Below are positions 42,222 to 52,207 of a stretch of 64,000 nucleotides of DNA, one piece after another. Each line of letters opens with the position of its first letter. Position 1 is the first letter of the stretch. This DNA comes from Paenibacillus sp. HWE-109. Lineage in GTDB: Bacteria > Bacillota > Bacilli > Paenibacillales > NBRC-103111. The notes under the pieces are model-generated. The model searched no databases. It was not told the DNA's origin and saw only the letters and a list, made by a program, of their open reading frames with translations. The stretch covers positions 8,760,501-8,824,500 of the forward strand of contig NZ_CP091881.1 of assembly GCF_022163125.1 (NCBI RefSeq), read 5' to 3'. The translations under genes were made by a program, and so were the position numbers.

Positions 42222-43838
42222 ATGTATAAACTTGTAATTGTAGATGATGAGCCGACTGTACGCTTTGGATTAAGCACCTATTTTAATTGGAGTCAGTACG
42301 GCATTGAAGTTGTCGATACAGCGGACGACGGGGATGTTGGGTTAGAGGTGATTGAGCGTGCAAAGCCGGATATTGTGCTGACCGATGTACGCATGCCCAC
42401 GATGGACGGTATTCAAATGTCGAATATTCTGAGCGATCGATTCCCTGCAATCAAAATTGTGTTCGTAAGCGGGCACGATGATGCCGAGTATTTGAAATCT
42501 GCGCTTAAGGTAAAAGCGATTGACTATATATTTAAACCCGTTAATCTGCAAGAGTTGACTGTCGTCGTTGAACGCCTGGTGGCTGCACTGCAAGCCGAAG
42601 AACAGGAGCGCAAGCTGATCGTCGATATGCAGGTGAAGCTGCTGCAAAGCATGCCGCTGCTGCGGGAGAAATTTCTGATGTCCCTGATCAAAAAGGGGGG
42701 TGCGGTCCCTTCTCGCATGCAGGATCGTATCGCTTTCCTGGGGCTCGAGCTTCCACTGGAAGCGGCCTATTGGGTGATTGTGATCCGCGTGGACGATGCC
42801 ACGGAAGTGGCGGAAGCCAGGTCCGAACGTGACCAGCAACTGCTGTCTTATTCGATCGTTAATATTGTGCAGGAGCTGATAGACAGGGAAATTGGCGGTT
42901 ACGTTTTTGAAAATCAGACGGGCGAATTCGTTGGCATTCTGCGTCTGTCTGATCAAGAGGATCAGGAGAGTTTGCTGTTCACACTGGCGGAGGAAGTCAG
43001 AGGCAATCTGCAGCAATATTTGCGCATCAGCGTAACGATCGGGGTTGGCGAGCGAATAGCGAAGCTGGCTCAGCTTCCGCAGTCTTATACCCAGGCGAAG
43101 GAAGCAGCCGATCAGCGATGGTATCTCGGGAAAAATCAAATTATCTCCATGGACCAATTGGAGCAGGGCATAGACAGCATGTATCGATTCGATCCGATGC
43201 AGGATGAGCGGCTAATCTCTTCGCTCAAAGCAGCCGATACGGACAAGGTGCAAGATGAGCTTGAGCATATCTTCAGTGCGCTGTCACGCAACCGTGCCGA
43301 GGGCATCCAATATGGGCGCAATCTGAGCTTGCAACTGCTGCTGCTTGGAAGCCGCATTCTGATGGAGCTTCACATTCAGCGTCAAGGGATGGATGAGAAG
43401 GAGAATGAGCTTCTGGCCAAAGTGTTCCTGCAAGAAACGCTGGGCGATTTGAGGAAGCTGGTTGCTTCCTATCTGCTGGAGGTTTGTGAGCGGATTAGCG
43501 AGAAACGCAGCGGCAAGCCTAAGCTCAGCATTGAACGCATACGCGCAATGATTGACAAGCGATTTGCCGAAAACTTGCAGGTAGCGGATATCGCGAAGGA
43601 AGTATTCCTGTCTTCCACCTATTTGTGCCTGTTGTTCAAACAGGAGACAGGTGAAACGATCAACGAATATATGACCAAAGTTCGGGTCGACAAGGCCAAG
43701 GAGCTGCTCAAAGATCCAAGCAACAAATTTTACGAGGTATGCTATGCCGTCGGTTATTCGGATCCCAGCTATTTTAGCAAAATATTCAAGAAATACACGG
43801 GGTTTACGCCAAGCTCATTTCGTGATCAAGTCATGTAA
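42222..43838 (+). CDS. YesN-like response regulator with AraC-type DNA-binding domain
   Basis: A 538-residue regulator. Receiver domain at residues 1-120 with D8-D9, phospho-acceptor D55 in LTDVRMP and K in DYIFKPV; a central linker domain; and a C-terminal AraC domain (about 435-538) with IAKEVFLSSTYLCLLFKQETG and VCYAVGYSDPSYFSKIFKKYTGFTPSSFR. The start at ATG 42222 has GGGAGG 11 bases upstream; the frame is open far upstream inside the LacI gene but without support. The kinase gene follows after 14 bp. Intact, unlike its paralogue at 3976-5549. Confidence 0.93.
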   Translation: MYKLVIVDDEPTVRFGLSTYFNWSQYGIEVVDTADDGDVGLEVIERAKPDIVLTDVRMPTMDGIQMSNILSDRFPAIKIVFVSGHDDAEYLKSALKVKAIDYIFKPVNLQELTVVVERLVAALQAEEQERKLIVDMQVKLLQSMPLLREKFLMSLIKKGGAVPSRMQDRIAFLGLELPLEAAYWVIVIRVDDATEVAEARSERDQQLLSYSIVNIVQELIDREIGGYVFENQTGEFVGILRLSDQEDQESLLFTLAEEVRGNLQQYLRISVTIGVGERIAKLAQLPQSYTQAKEAADQRWYLGKNQIISMDQLEQGIDSMYRFDPMQDERLISSLKAADTDKVQDELEHIFSALSRNRAEGIQYGRNLSLQLLLLGSRILMELHIQRQGMDEKENELLAKVFLQETLGDLRKLVASYLLEVCERISEKRSGKPKLSIERIRAMIDKRFAENLQVADIAKEVFLSSTYLCLLFKQETGETINEYMTKVRVDKAKELLKDPSNKFYEVCYAVGYSDPSYFSKIFKKYTGFTPSSFRDQVM

Positions 43839-43852
43839 AGGCGGTAGGGCCT

Positions 43853-45679
43853 ATGAATAACCTCATGAACAGAGGTTGGACGAATATAGCTATCATTTTC
43901 AAAAGTGTGCTTGCCGCAAGATTATGGCTGATCGCTTATGTGGTACTCATTCTGATTCCGGCTTCTATATTTCTGTATGCGTATTCCCAGCGATATTCAC
44001 GCATATTGGAAGAAGAAGTCACGCGAACAATGCTTCAAACGTTGAAGCAGGCTGAAATTAACTTGAATCACCAAATTAATTCCCTGCGTGATACATCGAA
44101 TGCTATATTCATGAATCCCAAGCTGCTTACTTATTTGAGCAGTTCATCCTCCTATGACGATCAGTTCGTAGCTATGAATGAATTGCGCTACATGGTGGAT
44201 AATGCCAGAACGAATCTGAATGTTTTCCGCGTTCGCTTATATGTCGATGAATCGAAACTTTTCTCGCATGAGAAAGTGAATTTCTTTCCTTTGGCAAGCA
44301 TTGAGCAAAGCAAGTGGTATCCGGAAGTCGTGAATGCCGGTGGGCTTCTTGTATGGACAGGCGCCTATTTGGAACATTTTATCGACATTCCGGAAGACCC
44401 TTACATCTTCTCTGGTCTTCGTATTTTGCGGGACCCTGAACATTACGATCACTTGTCCGGCATTTTATCGATTGATGTGGATGCGAAGATTTTGGAGAAT
44501 ATCGTTTCGAATATTAAGCTGAATGATGATCAGCATGTCTTCTTAACGGCGCCTGACGGCACGATCGTTCTGCATAGCGATAAATCGCTATTGGGAACTA
44601 AGCTCAAATCGAGTGCCGTGCTGAATGCTATCGGGATGAACAAAGAAGGTGTCTCGGCTATTGAGGATAATGATATACAGCAATATATCGTGTATACGAC
44701 TGTCCAAGCTACAGGCTGGAAACTGATCGCAGAGGTGCCTAAGAAAGGCATCAGCTCGCGAGCAGCATCTCTGAATCAATTCTCCAGTGTGGCGACATTG
44801 ACAGGGGTGACGATTCTATTTCTTATTCTCGTGTTTATTCTGTTGGCTTTCATTGTGCGAGGGATGAATCGCCGGGTGCAAACGGTCATTAGGGTCATTA
44901 AACGGGAGGGCATCGAGGGGCTGGATGAGCGATATGGCGCATCAGGCGGAGATATTAACCTGCTGGAGAAAAGCGTCGATCATTTGATCCATCGTGTTAG
45001 GGACCTAATGGAGGAAACTTACAAATCGAAGGTGCAGGAACGGGAAGCGCAGCTTAAGGCGCTGCAAGCACAAATCAATCCTCATTTCCTCTATAATACG
45101 CTGGATACGATCAATTGGATTGCGATTGGGCATAAGGCTCATGATATCAGTCAAATGATTGATGGTTTAGCTAAGTATTTCAGGCTAAGCCTGAATAAAG
45201 GGAGAGATGTCGTGACCGTCATGGACGAGTTGGAGCTGGCTCGTGTGTATCTGGATATTCAGCAAAACCGTTTTCCCAAAAGCTTTGAAGTTATTTTCCA
45301 AATTGAGACACCGCTGGATGCTTACGAAATGCCTAAGTTGACGCTGCAGCCGATTGTAGAGAACGCGCTGCTGCACGGCATTCGCAAGTCCAAGGGGAAG
45401 TCAGGAACGATATGGATTCGCGCCTATATGGATGGAAGCTGTCTGGCGTTGTCAGTCAGGGATGACGGGATCGGGATGGAGCAGGCATTCGCCCAAAGTC
45501 TGTTGACGGAACCACGCCCAATCAAGAGTTCGGATGGCGCAACAGGTTCCTATGGTTTGTATAACGTTAATGAGCGAATTAAGTTGTATACAGGCGAAAC
45601 AGCGGGCCTGGAGATTGTAGCGGTTCCCGGAGAGGGAACGACGGTTATCGTTCGTCTCAACCCCAAGATCAACCAATGA
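43853..45679 (+). CDS. YesM-like sensor histidine kinase
   Basis: A 608-residue membrane kinase. TM1 at about 22-44, an extracellular dCache-like sensor 45-310, TM2 at about 314-336, a HAMP-like region, the H-box with H411 in INPHFLYN, N504 in LQPIVENALLHG, the DDGIGM G1 box (537-542) and the GSYGLYNVNERI block. It should phosphorylate the regulator encoded just upstream and control the importer genes just downstream, sensing the imported sugar directly or through the binding protein (inference from position). Confidence 0.94.
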   Translation: MNNLMNRGWTNIAIIFKSVLAARLWLIAYVVLILIPASIFLYAYSQRYSRILEEEVTRTMLQTLKQAEINLNHQINSLRDTSNAIFMNPKLLTYLSSSSSYDDQFVAMNELRYMVDNARTNLNVFRVRLYVDESKLFSHEKVNFFPLASIEQSKWYPEVVNAGGLLVWTGAYLEHFIDIPEDPYIFSGLRILRDPEHYDHLSGILSIDVDAKILENIVSNIKLNDDQHVFLTAPDGTIVLHSDKSLLGTKLKSSAVLNAIGMNKEGVSAIEDNDIQQYIVYTTVQATGWKLIAEVPKKGISSRAASLNQFSSVATLTGVTILFLILVFILLAFIVRGMNRRVQTVIRVIKREGIEGLDERYGASGGDINLLEKSVDHLIHRVRDLMEETYKSKVQEREAQLKALQAQINPHFLYNTLDTINWIAIGHKAHDISQMIDGLAKYFRLSLNKGRDVVTVMDELELARVYLDIQQNRFPKSFEVIFQIETPLDAYEMPKLTLQPIVENALLHGIRKSKGKSGTIWIRAYMDGSCLALSVRDDGIGMEQAFAQSLLTEPRPIKSSDGATGSYGLYNVNERIKLYTGETAGLEIVAVPGEGTTVIVRLNPKINQ

Positions 45680-45694
45680 GCCACAGCAAATTCC

Positions 45695-45733
45695 AAAGAG
45701 CATTCCCTATTCACAAAGGGGAGGCTCTTTTTT
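45695..45733 (+). terminator. Rho-independent terminator
   Basis: AAAGAGC and an adjoining CCCT segment pair with AGGGGAGGCTCTTT; a run of seven T residues follows. It separates the two-component genes from the transporter operon, which therefore needs its own promoter; a TATAAT at 45805-45810 is the candidate -10, without a clear -35. Confidence 0.85.
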
Positions 45734-45841
45734 TACGTATAAAGATCATAAGATACTACCAGAAACACAAAGATCACCATCTACAGCCAGGCTTAGCCCG
45801 ACTATATAATACGAATATACCAACTTGGAGGTGAGCGCGAT

Positions 45842-46798
45842 ATGAGTGTTACAACAACAGAATTGAAAGCACGTATCGAAACGACAAAGGTTAGCAAGAA
45901 TAGGTGGAAACTGTTCCGGACCAACATAGATCTCTATGTTTTGCTGATTCCAGGTCTGCTGTTTTTGCTTGTATTCAAATATACGCCCATGTACGGGATT
46001 GTTATCGCGTTTATGGACTTTAATATTTTCGATGGCTTCACAGGAAGCAAATGGGTTGGGCTGGCGCAGTTCTCCAAATTAGTTCACTCGGAAGAATTTC
46101 TCCAAGTGTTCGTGAACACCTTGTTGATCAGCTTGTACAAGCTTGTTCTGCTGTTCCCGGTTCCGATTATTATCGCGCTGCTGCTGAATGAAGTGCGCAA
46201 GAGCTGGTTTAAGCGGACGATTCAAACGATTATTTTTCTGCCGCATTTCTTGTCTTGGGTTATTATCTCGGGCTTGTTCATCACGATTCTTTCCCCGAGC
46301 GGCGGCTTGGTTAACAATGTAATTCAGTTTTTCGGGGGCCAGCCGATCTCGTTCTTCCTCAATAATGATTTCTTTCGAAGTGTGGTCGTATTCACGGCTG
46401 GTTGGAAAGAATCGGGCTGGAATACCATCATCTTCATCGCGGCGATTGCCGGCATTGAGCAGGAACAGTATGAAGCGGCCTCGATCGATGGAGCGGGACG
46501 TATCCGTCAGATGCTGAACATCACGCTCCCGGGTATCGTACCCACGATCATTCTGATTCTTGTCTTGCGGCTGGGGTACTTGCTTGAAGCGGGAACAGAA
46601 CAAATTCTAACGATGTACAATTCGGTTGTGTATCAATCCGGCGACGTGATCGGTACCTACGTGTACCGCCAAGGTTTGGGCCAACAGGATTACAGCTTTA
46701 GTACAGCTGTTGGTTTATTTAATTCCGTGATCGGATTTCTCTTGATCGTGCTGGGCAACGAGCTTAGCAAAAAAGTAGTCAAGCGAAGCATTTGGTAG
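45842..46798 (+). CDS. ABC sugar transporter permease, LplB type
   Basis: A 318-residue CUT1 permease with six membrane segments, the first in LYVLLIPGLLFLLVFKYTPM. The EAA loop is YEAASIDGAGRIRQMLNITLPG. It resembles the permease at 17869 (shared KYxPMxGxVIAF, NEVRKSWFKR, IIFLPHFLSWVIISG) but is clearly a separate paralogue. GGAGG ribosome site upstream. The absence of a positive feature for a -35 element near the TATAAT box fits activation by the response regulator. The next gene starts 11 bp after its stop. Confidence 0.93.
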   Translation: MSVTTTELKARIETTKVSKNRWKLFRTNIDLYVLLIPGLLFLLVFKYTPMYGIVIAFMDFNIFDGFTGSKWVGLAQFSKLVHSEEFLQVFVNTLLISLYKLVLLFPVPIIIALLLNEVRKSWFKRTIQTIIFLPHFLSWVIISGLFITILSPSGGLVNNVIQFFGGQPISFFLNNDFFRSVVVFTAGWKESGWNTIIFIAAIAGIEQEQYEAASIDGAGRIRQMLNITLPGIVPTIILILVLRLGYLLEAGTEQILTMYNSVVYQSGDVIGTYVYRQGLGQQDYSFSTAVGLFNSVIGFLLIVLGNELSKKVVKRSIW

Positions 46799-46809
46799 GA
46801 GGTGCAGCG

Positions 46810-47685
46810 ATGAATAAGAAAACGTTAGGCGATTGGTCGATTGATTTATGTGTATACGCTGCTTTGCTCTTGTCGGGACTGCTCACTTTACTGCCAATGG
46901 CTAATGTACTGTCCAAAGCGCTGAGTGAGGAAACCGCTGTTATTTCCGGCAAGGTAGGTATTATCCCTGTTGGTTTCCAACTCGATACGATGAAATATGT
47001 GGTGTCATCCAGTCAATTTCTGCATGCGATTTCGGTCTCTCTGCTCGTGATGGTCATCGGGACGGTGTTTGCCATTTTGTTAACGGCATTAACGGCTTAC
47101 CCGTTGTCCAAAAGGCATCTGCCCGGCATTCCGTTCATCCTGCTGATGTTCATATTCACAATGCTGTTCAACGGCGGCATTATCCCGAACTATTTGTTAA
47201 TGAAAGAACTGCATCTCATTAATAATTTGTGGTCGCTCATGCTCCCGGCTTTGATTAGCGTGTTCAATATGCTGGTCATTAAGAGCTACTACGAATCATT
47301 GCCGGAAGCGCTGGAGGAATCGGCCAAAATGGATGGGGCCCGCAACTTCACGATTCTGTTTCGCATCATTCTGCCATTAAGTACGCCAGTGATTGCGACC
47401 ATTGCGTTGTTTTATGCGGTGTATTTCTGGAATGATTATTTTCATCCGATGCTGTATATCTCCAATCCGAGTCTCAAGCCATTGCAGTTGTACCTGCGCG
47501 ATATTGTGATGGATGCCGACAGTTCATCTGCCCTTAATAAAAGTGTAGATGATATGATGAATATTTCTCCGGAAGGCATTCGTGCCGCTACGGTGATTGC
47601 TTCCATAATTCCGATGCTGCTGGTGTATCCGTTCTTGCAAAAGCATTTTGTCAAAGGTGTTCTGATTGGTTCTGTGAAAGGCTAG
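46810..47685 (+). CDS. ABC sugar transporter permease, YtcP/LplC type
   Basis: A 291-residue second permease, starting at ATG 46810 with AGGAGG at 46797-46802 overlapping the end of the previous gene; an in-frame TTG at 46792 lies before that ribosome site. EAA loop LEESAKMDGARNFTILFRIILPLS; C-terminus YPFLQKHFVKGVLIGSVKG as in its paralogue at 18859. It pairs with the LplB-type permease and relies on an ATPase encoded elsewhere. Confidence 0.93.
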   Translation: MNKKTLGDWSIDLCVYAALLLSGLLTLLPMANVLSKALSEETAVISGKVGIIPVGFQLDTMKYVVSSSQFLHAISVSLLVMVIGTVFAILLTALTAYPLSKRHLPGIPFILLMFIFTMLFNGGIIPNYLLMKELHLINNLWSLMLPALISVFNMLVIKSYYESLPEALEESAKMDGARNFTILFRIILPLSTPVIATIALFYAVYFWNDYFHPMLYISNPSLKPLQLYLRDIVMDADSSSALNKSVDDMMNISPEGIRAATVIASIIPMLLVYPFLQKHFVKGVLIGSVKG

Positions 47686-47762
47686 CGCTGCGTTAACGCT
47701 CTGGATGTTCTCATTCCAGGCTTAATGATATAGTTACATAATGACATAGGGAGGGTTTATGT

Positions 47763-49322
47763 ATGTTGAAAAAACACAGGAAGCTGATGCTTGTCACGCT
47801 TACAGCTTGTTTATCCGCTTCATCGCTTGTCGCTTGTTCCTCGGGTGGCTCCAGCTCCGGAAGCTCCGCTTCTCCAGCGGTTTCCAATGCCGCATCTGCA
47901 GCGCCTACCGCAGCAGGTCCCAAGCCTGAACTGAAATCTTTGCAGATTTATCAAAAAGAAGATTACAACACGTATCCGGTAGCCAAATTCCTGGAACAAG
48001 CAACAGGATATAAAGTGCAATACGAAATGCTCCCGCAAGATAAGCCGCAGGATAAATTAAACATCTTGATCGCATCCGGCGAACCGTATGATGCTGTAAC
48101 AACTCTCGGGTCCACTGATTTCAAAGCGCTTTACTCTGATTATGCCAAAAAAGGCGCTTTGATCGATTTGGGACCGCTGATCGATAAATTTGGCCCCAAC
48201 ATCAAAGCGGCCGTTGACCCGGAAGCGCTGGAAGCCGCCAAAATCGATGGCAAGCTGTACGGCATTCCAACCAAAAGCTTGAATACCGTCGTCTCCAGCT
48301 TATATATTCGCCAGGATTGGCTCGATAAAGTAGGTCTCAAAATGCCAACGACGCTCGATGAGCTTGTGGCCGTATTGAAAGCGTTCAAGGAGAAAGATCC
48401 AGGCGGCAACGGCGATAAGAATATCGGATTGACCATGAGCGGGGAAGCTTCTTTCATCAGCAATATTGTAGGCGCTTTCGGAATGCCGAACTACTGGAAT
48501 GAGGTGAATGGTAAGCTGACCCCTCGTGTGATGGATCCTGCATTCAAAGAATACACAGCTTTCGTTGCCGATCTATTCAAACAAGGATTGATCGATAAAG
48601 AGTTTGCAGCGAACAAGGACGCTACCTCCAAGGAGAAATTCACGAGCGGCAAAGCCGGGGTCATCATGATGAACTGGTCGGATGTGCCGGCGATTACGGA
48701 TGCGTTGGTCAAAAATGTTCCTACGGCGAAGGCTGGCTTTATGTCCGCACTCAAAGGCAAAGATGGCAAAGCAGCGTTATCCGCTGCCAAAGGGTTTGAC
48801 CGCATTACCTTCATCCCCAAAGCTTCCAAGCATCCCGAAGATGCCATCAAATGGATGAATGCCAAGCTGGAGAAAGAAACATTCAAAACGATGGCCATCG
48901 GGGAAGAAAATAAGCACTATACGTTCAAAGACGGCACGTATGCGCCAATTCAACCAATTTTTACAGAAGAACGCAATCAGGCCAACAATTTCTTGACGGG
49001 TACGGATGACAAAAACTACCCGACGTACTGGCAGGCACGCGTCCGCAAAGATATGCGTTTGTTTGATGCCTGGAATTTGATGAACGGTTTGGCGCCAGCA
49101 TCGACCAAAGTTGTGGATCAGTTAGGCTATGCGCCTTACATGGCTATTTTCTCGAAAAACTTCCTGCAATTGAACACGATGTCGAGCGACTATACGACGA
49201 AGCTGATTTTCGGCGCTGAGCCGGCTAGCGGGATTGATGCCTTCATAACGAAATTCAAAGCCGCAGGCGCTGACGATAGTTTCAAAGAAGTTAATGACTG
49301 GTATGCAACAGTGAAGAAATAA
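47763..49322 (+). CDS. Extracellular sugar-binding lipoprotein
   Basis: A 519-residue solute-binding protein. The lipobox SLVAC puts the lipidated cysteine at C25, followed by a Ser/Gly/Ala linker to about residue 55. The binding domain starts LKSLQIYQKEDYN and contains ASGEPYDAVTTLG and FKEKDPGGNGDKNIG. GGGAGGG with 8-base spacing precedes the ATG. Last gene of the operon; its ligand is presumably the sugar sensed by the kinase at 43853. It is only distantly similar to the binding protein at 19824. Confidence 0.93.
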   Translation: MLKKHRKLMLVTLTACLSASSLVACSSGGSSSGSSASPAVSNAASAAPTAAGPKPELKSLQIYQKEDYNTYPVAKFLEQATGYKVQYEMLPQDKPQDKLNILIASGEPYDAVTTLGSTDFKALYSDYAKKGALIDLGPLIDKFGPNIKAAVDPEALEAAKIDGKLYGIPTKSLNTVVSSLYIRQDWLDKVGLKMPTTLDELVAVLKAFKEKDPGGNGDKNIGLTMSGEASFISNIVGAFGMPNYWNEVNGKLTPRVMDPAFKEYTAFVADLFKQGLIDKEFAANKDATSKEKFTSGKAGVIMMNWSDVPAITDALVKNVPTAKAGFMSALKGKDGKAALSAAKGFDRITFIPKASKHPEDAIKWMNAKLEKETFKTMAIGEENKHYTFKDGTYAPIQPIFTEERNQANNFLTGTDDKNYPTYWQARVRKDMRLFDAWNLMNGLAPASTKVVDQLGYAPYMAIFSKNFLQLNTMSSDYTTKLIFGAEPASGIDAFITKFKAAGADDSFKEVNDWYATVKK

Positions 49323-49383
49323 GCAAGCTGAATGTCCCAGACGGACATGGACCGAGACTCCATAAGGTATAATAAGTTATGAT

Positions 49384-49432
49384 AGAACTGTTCCTACATC
49401 TGCTAATGCGGACTGGGGACGGTTCTTTTTTG
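49384..49432 (+). terminator. Rho-independent terminator of the second transporter operon
   Basis: AGAACTGTTCC pairs with GGGACGGTTCT, with one G-T pair and one bulged T, across a 21-base loop. A run of six T residues follows. Confidence 0.75.
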
Positions 49433-49495
49433 TTGCCTAATTGTTTAGGGTGACTCCCACCATGGTAAGATATGAGTAAAGGAGATGAACTTCTG

Positions 49496-52156
49496 ATGTC
49501 TTTATTGATGAAAATAAATTCCAATGGCGAGCCTGTTTTTGAGCAAGTGTTCAATTTGGCGCCAAACGCTATTGCTTTGGCAGGTATAGATGGCAAGATC
49601 GGCAAGGTTAATGAAGCCTTCACTCAAACCCTGGGCTACTCGCAGCAAATGGCGGCTGAAATGACACTTGAGCAGTTGGTCCTGCCCGAGGATCTTCAGA
49701 GTTTCCGCACCTGTCTGGAAGAAGCACATCTTCAGAATGAACGGAACCATGAGCTTGAAATACGATGCATCTCGAATAACGGGAGTCTGATATGGAAGGC
49801 CATCAAGTTCTCATTGGTTCGCGATGGCAATGGGGACCCTCATTATTTTATCCTACATCTCACTACGATCTCACCCCCCAAAGGCAAGGAACAGAAATTA
49901 GAGGGGATTGACCATTGGTATGATCTTATCTTCAAAAATGCCCGGGATATTATTACATTAGTCAATCCAGATGGCACTATTGAATATTTGTCTCCCTCTA
50001 TTTGTGATTTACTAGGGTATGACCCGGAAGAATTGGTTGGCAAAAACAGCAATGAACTGAATCATCCAGAAGATATGGCGATGTTGCAATCGGTTATTTT
50101 GTCAGATCAGCCCACGTTGACCTATCGGGCTCGTCATAAGAATGGGACTTATGTTTGGTTAGAAACAGCAACCAAACTGATTCATGATGCGGAAGGTCGG
50201 CTCCAGAAGATACTGGGAATCGGACGTGATGTGACAGAACGCAAAACATATCAAGACAGCCTCGCAGAAGCTCAGCATATCGCCGCGCTTGGCAGTTGGG
50301 AAATTGATTTCCTTGAAGAAAAAATTGCATTTTCCGAGGAATTTTATCGCATTTATCAGATATCCAAAAGTGATTTGCCATCAGACCCGACGGCTCTAGT
50401 TATACTTGTTCATCCGGAAGACAGGGGTCAATTTCAAACGTTTATTAACCAAGCTAAGCAGTTAAGACAAGGCCCTACGAGCCTGGAATTTCGCAATTTG
50501 CAATCCGATGGTACGGTGAAGTATATGCAGATCCGCGTTTCTGTTCTCTTCGATGAAGAGGGGAAGCCTATCAAGATGAGCGGTACAACGCAGGATATCA
50601 CGGAACGCAAGAAAGCTGAGTTAAACCTGCAGGAGTCTGTAGAACGTTATACTTCTTTGAAGAAATACAACCATGATGCCGTCATTTCGCTGGATGTGAA
50701 GGGGACGATCATAAATACGAACGATATGGCGGCCAAACTGACAGGCTTTAGTATTTCGGAAATGAGAGGGGAGAACATCTCCAAATTCATCGGGGAACAA
50801 AATGTTGCCCGCATCTTGTCTGGTGTGATCGAAGATGTGACGGCTGAGCGCCACATCAATGCAATCAAACATAAAGACGGCGCGGAGATCGAGGTTTTGG
50901 CAACGATCGCACCGATCATCATTAATAAGAAAAACGTCGGCTATTACGTGATCGCCAAAGATATGACCGAGCAAAAAACATTGCTTATCGCCAAGGAAGC
51001 TGCCGAGAAAACCAATAAAGCCAAAAGTGAGTTTCTAGCGATGATGAGCCATGAAATTCGGACACCCATGAACGGGGTGATCGGCATGACCGATTTGCTG
51101 CTGCATACGACGGAGTTGGACGAAGAACAAAAAGAATATGTACAAATCATCCATAAAAGCGGCAACACACTAATAACGATTATCAATGATATCCTCGATT
51201 TCTCGAAGATTGAAGCGGGCAAGACGGTTCTGCAGCAGCAAGCGATGGATATCAGGGATTGCATCTCTGAAACACGCGATATTTTATTCGCCAAAGCTCA
51301 GGAGAAAAATCTGTCTATTGATATTTCAGTGAGTCCGAAGATCCCCTATACATTAATCGGTGACTATGACCGGATCAAACAAATTCTGCTGAATCTGCTT
51401 AGCAATGCTATTAAGTTCACCTATAATGGCGGCGTTTCAATTGTAGTGGAGAATGGCATGAGTGAATGCAAGAGGCGTCAGCTTCAATTTACGATCAAGG
51501 ATACGGGCATTGGCATTCCGAAAGAAAAGCTTGAGCACTTATTTAATCCGTTTTATCAGTTAGACAGCTTTATGACACGCAAATCAGAAGGAACCGGCCT
51601 CGGCTTGGCGATCAGTAAAAAGCTGGTGGGGTTAATGGACGGGGATATCTGGGTTGAACATACAGACGAGCTTGGTGCAACTTTTGTCTGTACGATTTGG
51701 CTTAAGGAGCATGAACAAGCTGCCGCGTTAACGCCTTTCTCAATCGGTGAGGATATGATTAAACAACGACCGCTTAACATTTTGATAGCAGAAGATAATG
51801 AGATTAATCAGATTACACTGAGGAAAATGATCGAAAAAATGGGCCATAACACGAGTATCGCGGAAAATGGCAATCAGGTCATTCGCGCACTGGCTTATGA
51901 ATCTTACGATATCATCTTCATGGACATCCGCATGCCGGAGCTTAGTGGCCTGGAAGCTACGAAGCAGATTAAGGCTAACATGCCGCCTGAGAAAACCCCT
52001 TTTATTATTGCGGTAACCGCGAATGCTTTAATGGGTGATCGTGAGAAATGCCTGGAAGCCGGCATGGATGATTACATCAGTAAGCCGATTAAAAGCGGGA
52101 TTCTATTCGAAATGATTGAGAAGTATGAGAGAAAGCTGCTGCATATGCGTGGATAA
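49496..52156 (+). CDS. Multi-PAS hybrid sensor histidine kinase
   Basis: An 886-residue protein with no membrane segment. Four PAS domains fill about residues 15-495 (PAS/PAC ends ITERKKAE and MTEQKTL are clear). Next come HisKA with the phospho-acceptor in MMSHEIRTPMNGVIG (about residue 520), HATPase (NLLSNAIKFT, DTGIGIP, GTGLGLAISKKL) and a C-terminal receiver domain with the acceptor Asp in IIFMDIRMPE (about residue 809) and K in DYISKPI. Soluble, so it should sense an intracellular cue such as redox, light or a ligand in PAS. No partner regulator is nearby. Start: AAAGGAG at 49478-49484 points to ATG 49496; ATG 49472 would place the ribosome site inside the gene. Confidence 0.92.
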   Translation: MSLLMKINSNGEPVFEQVFNLAPNAIALAGIDGKIGKVNEAFTQTLGYSQQMAAEMTLEQLVLPEDLQSFRTCLEEAHLQNERNHELEIRCISNNGSLIWKAIKFSLVRDGNGDPHYFILHLTTISPPKGKEQKLEGIDHWYDLIFKNARDIITLVNPDGTIEYLSPSICDLLGYDPEELVGKNSNELNHPEDMAMLQSVILSDQPTLTYRARHKNGTYVWLETATKLIHDAEGRLQKILGIGRDVTERKTYQDSLAEAQHIAALGSWEIDFLEEKIAFSEEFYRIYQISKSDLPSDPTALVILVHPEDRGQFQTFINQAKQLRQGPTSLEFRNLQSDGTVKYMQIRVSVLFDEEGKPIKMSGTTQDITERKKAELNLQESVERYTSLKKYNHDAVISLDVKGTIINTNDMAAKLTGFSISEMRGENISKFIGEQNVARILSGVIEDVTAERHINAIKHKDGAEIEVLATIAPIIINKKNVGYYVIAKDMTEQKTLLIAKEAAEKTNKAKSEFLAMMSHEIRTPMNGVIGMTDLLLHTTELDEEQKEYVQIIHKSGNTLITIINDILDFSKIEAGKTVLQQQAMDIRDCISETRDILFAKAQEKNLSIDISVSPKIPYTLIGDYDRIKQILLNLLSNAIKFTYNGGVSIVVENGMSECKRRQLQFTIKDTGIGIPKEKLEHLFNPFYQLDSFMTRKSEGTGLGLAISKKLVGLMDGDIWVEHTDELGATFVCTIWLKEHEQAAALTPFSIGEDMIKQRPLNILIAEDNEINQITLRKMIEKMGHNTSIAENGNQVIRALAYESYDIIFMDIRMPELSGLEATKQIKANMPPEKTPFIIAVTANALMGDREKCLEAGMDDYISKPIKSGILFEMIEKYERKLLHMRG

Positions 52157-52161
52157 ATAGC

Positions 52162-52193
52162 AAAGGCTGCCGACGTCGTGTCGGCAGCCTTTT
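52162..52193. terminator. Bidirectional terminator
   Basis: AAAGGCTGCCGAC and GTCGGCAGCCTTTT form a perfect 13-bp stem with a 5-base loop. It lies between convergent genes and can serve both strands. Confidence 0.9.
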
Positions 52194-52207
52194 GGCACAG
52201 GTAAAGC

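Noticed and set aside
45782..45810. Complete sigma-A promoter for the second importer operon
   Set aside because: A TATAAT is present but no acceptable -35 hexamer lies at 16-18 bp, so only the -10 is mentioned in the annotation.
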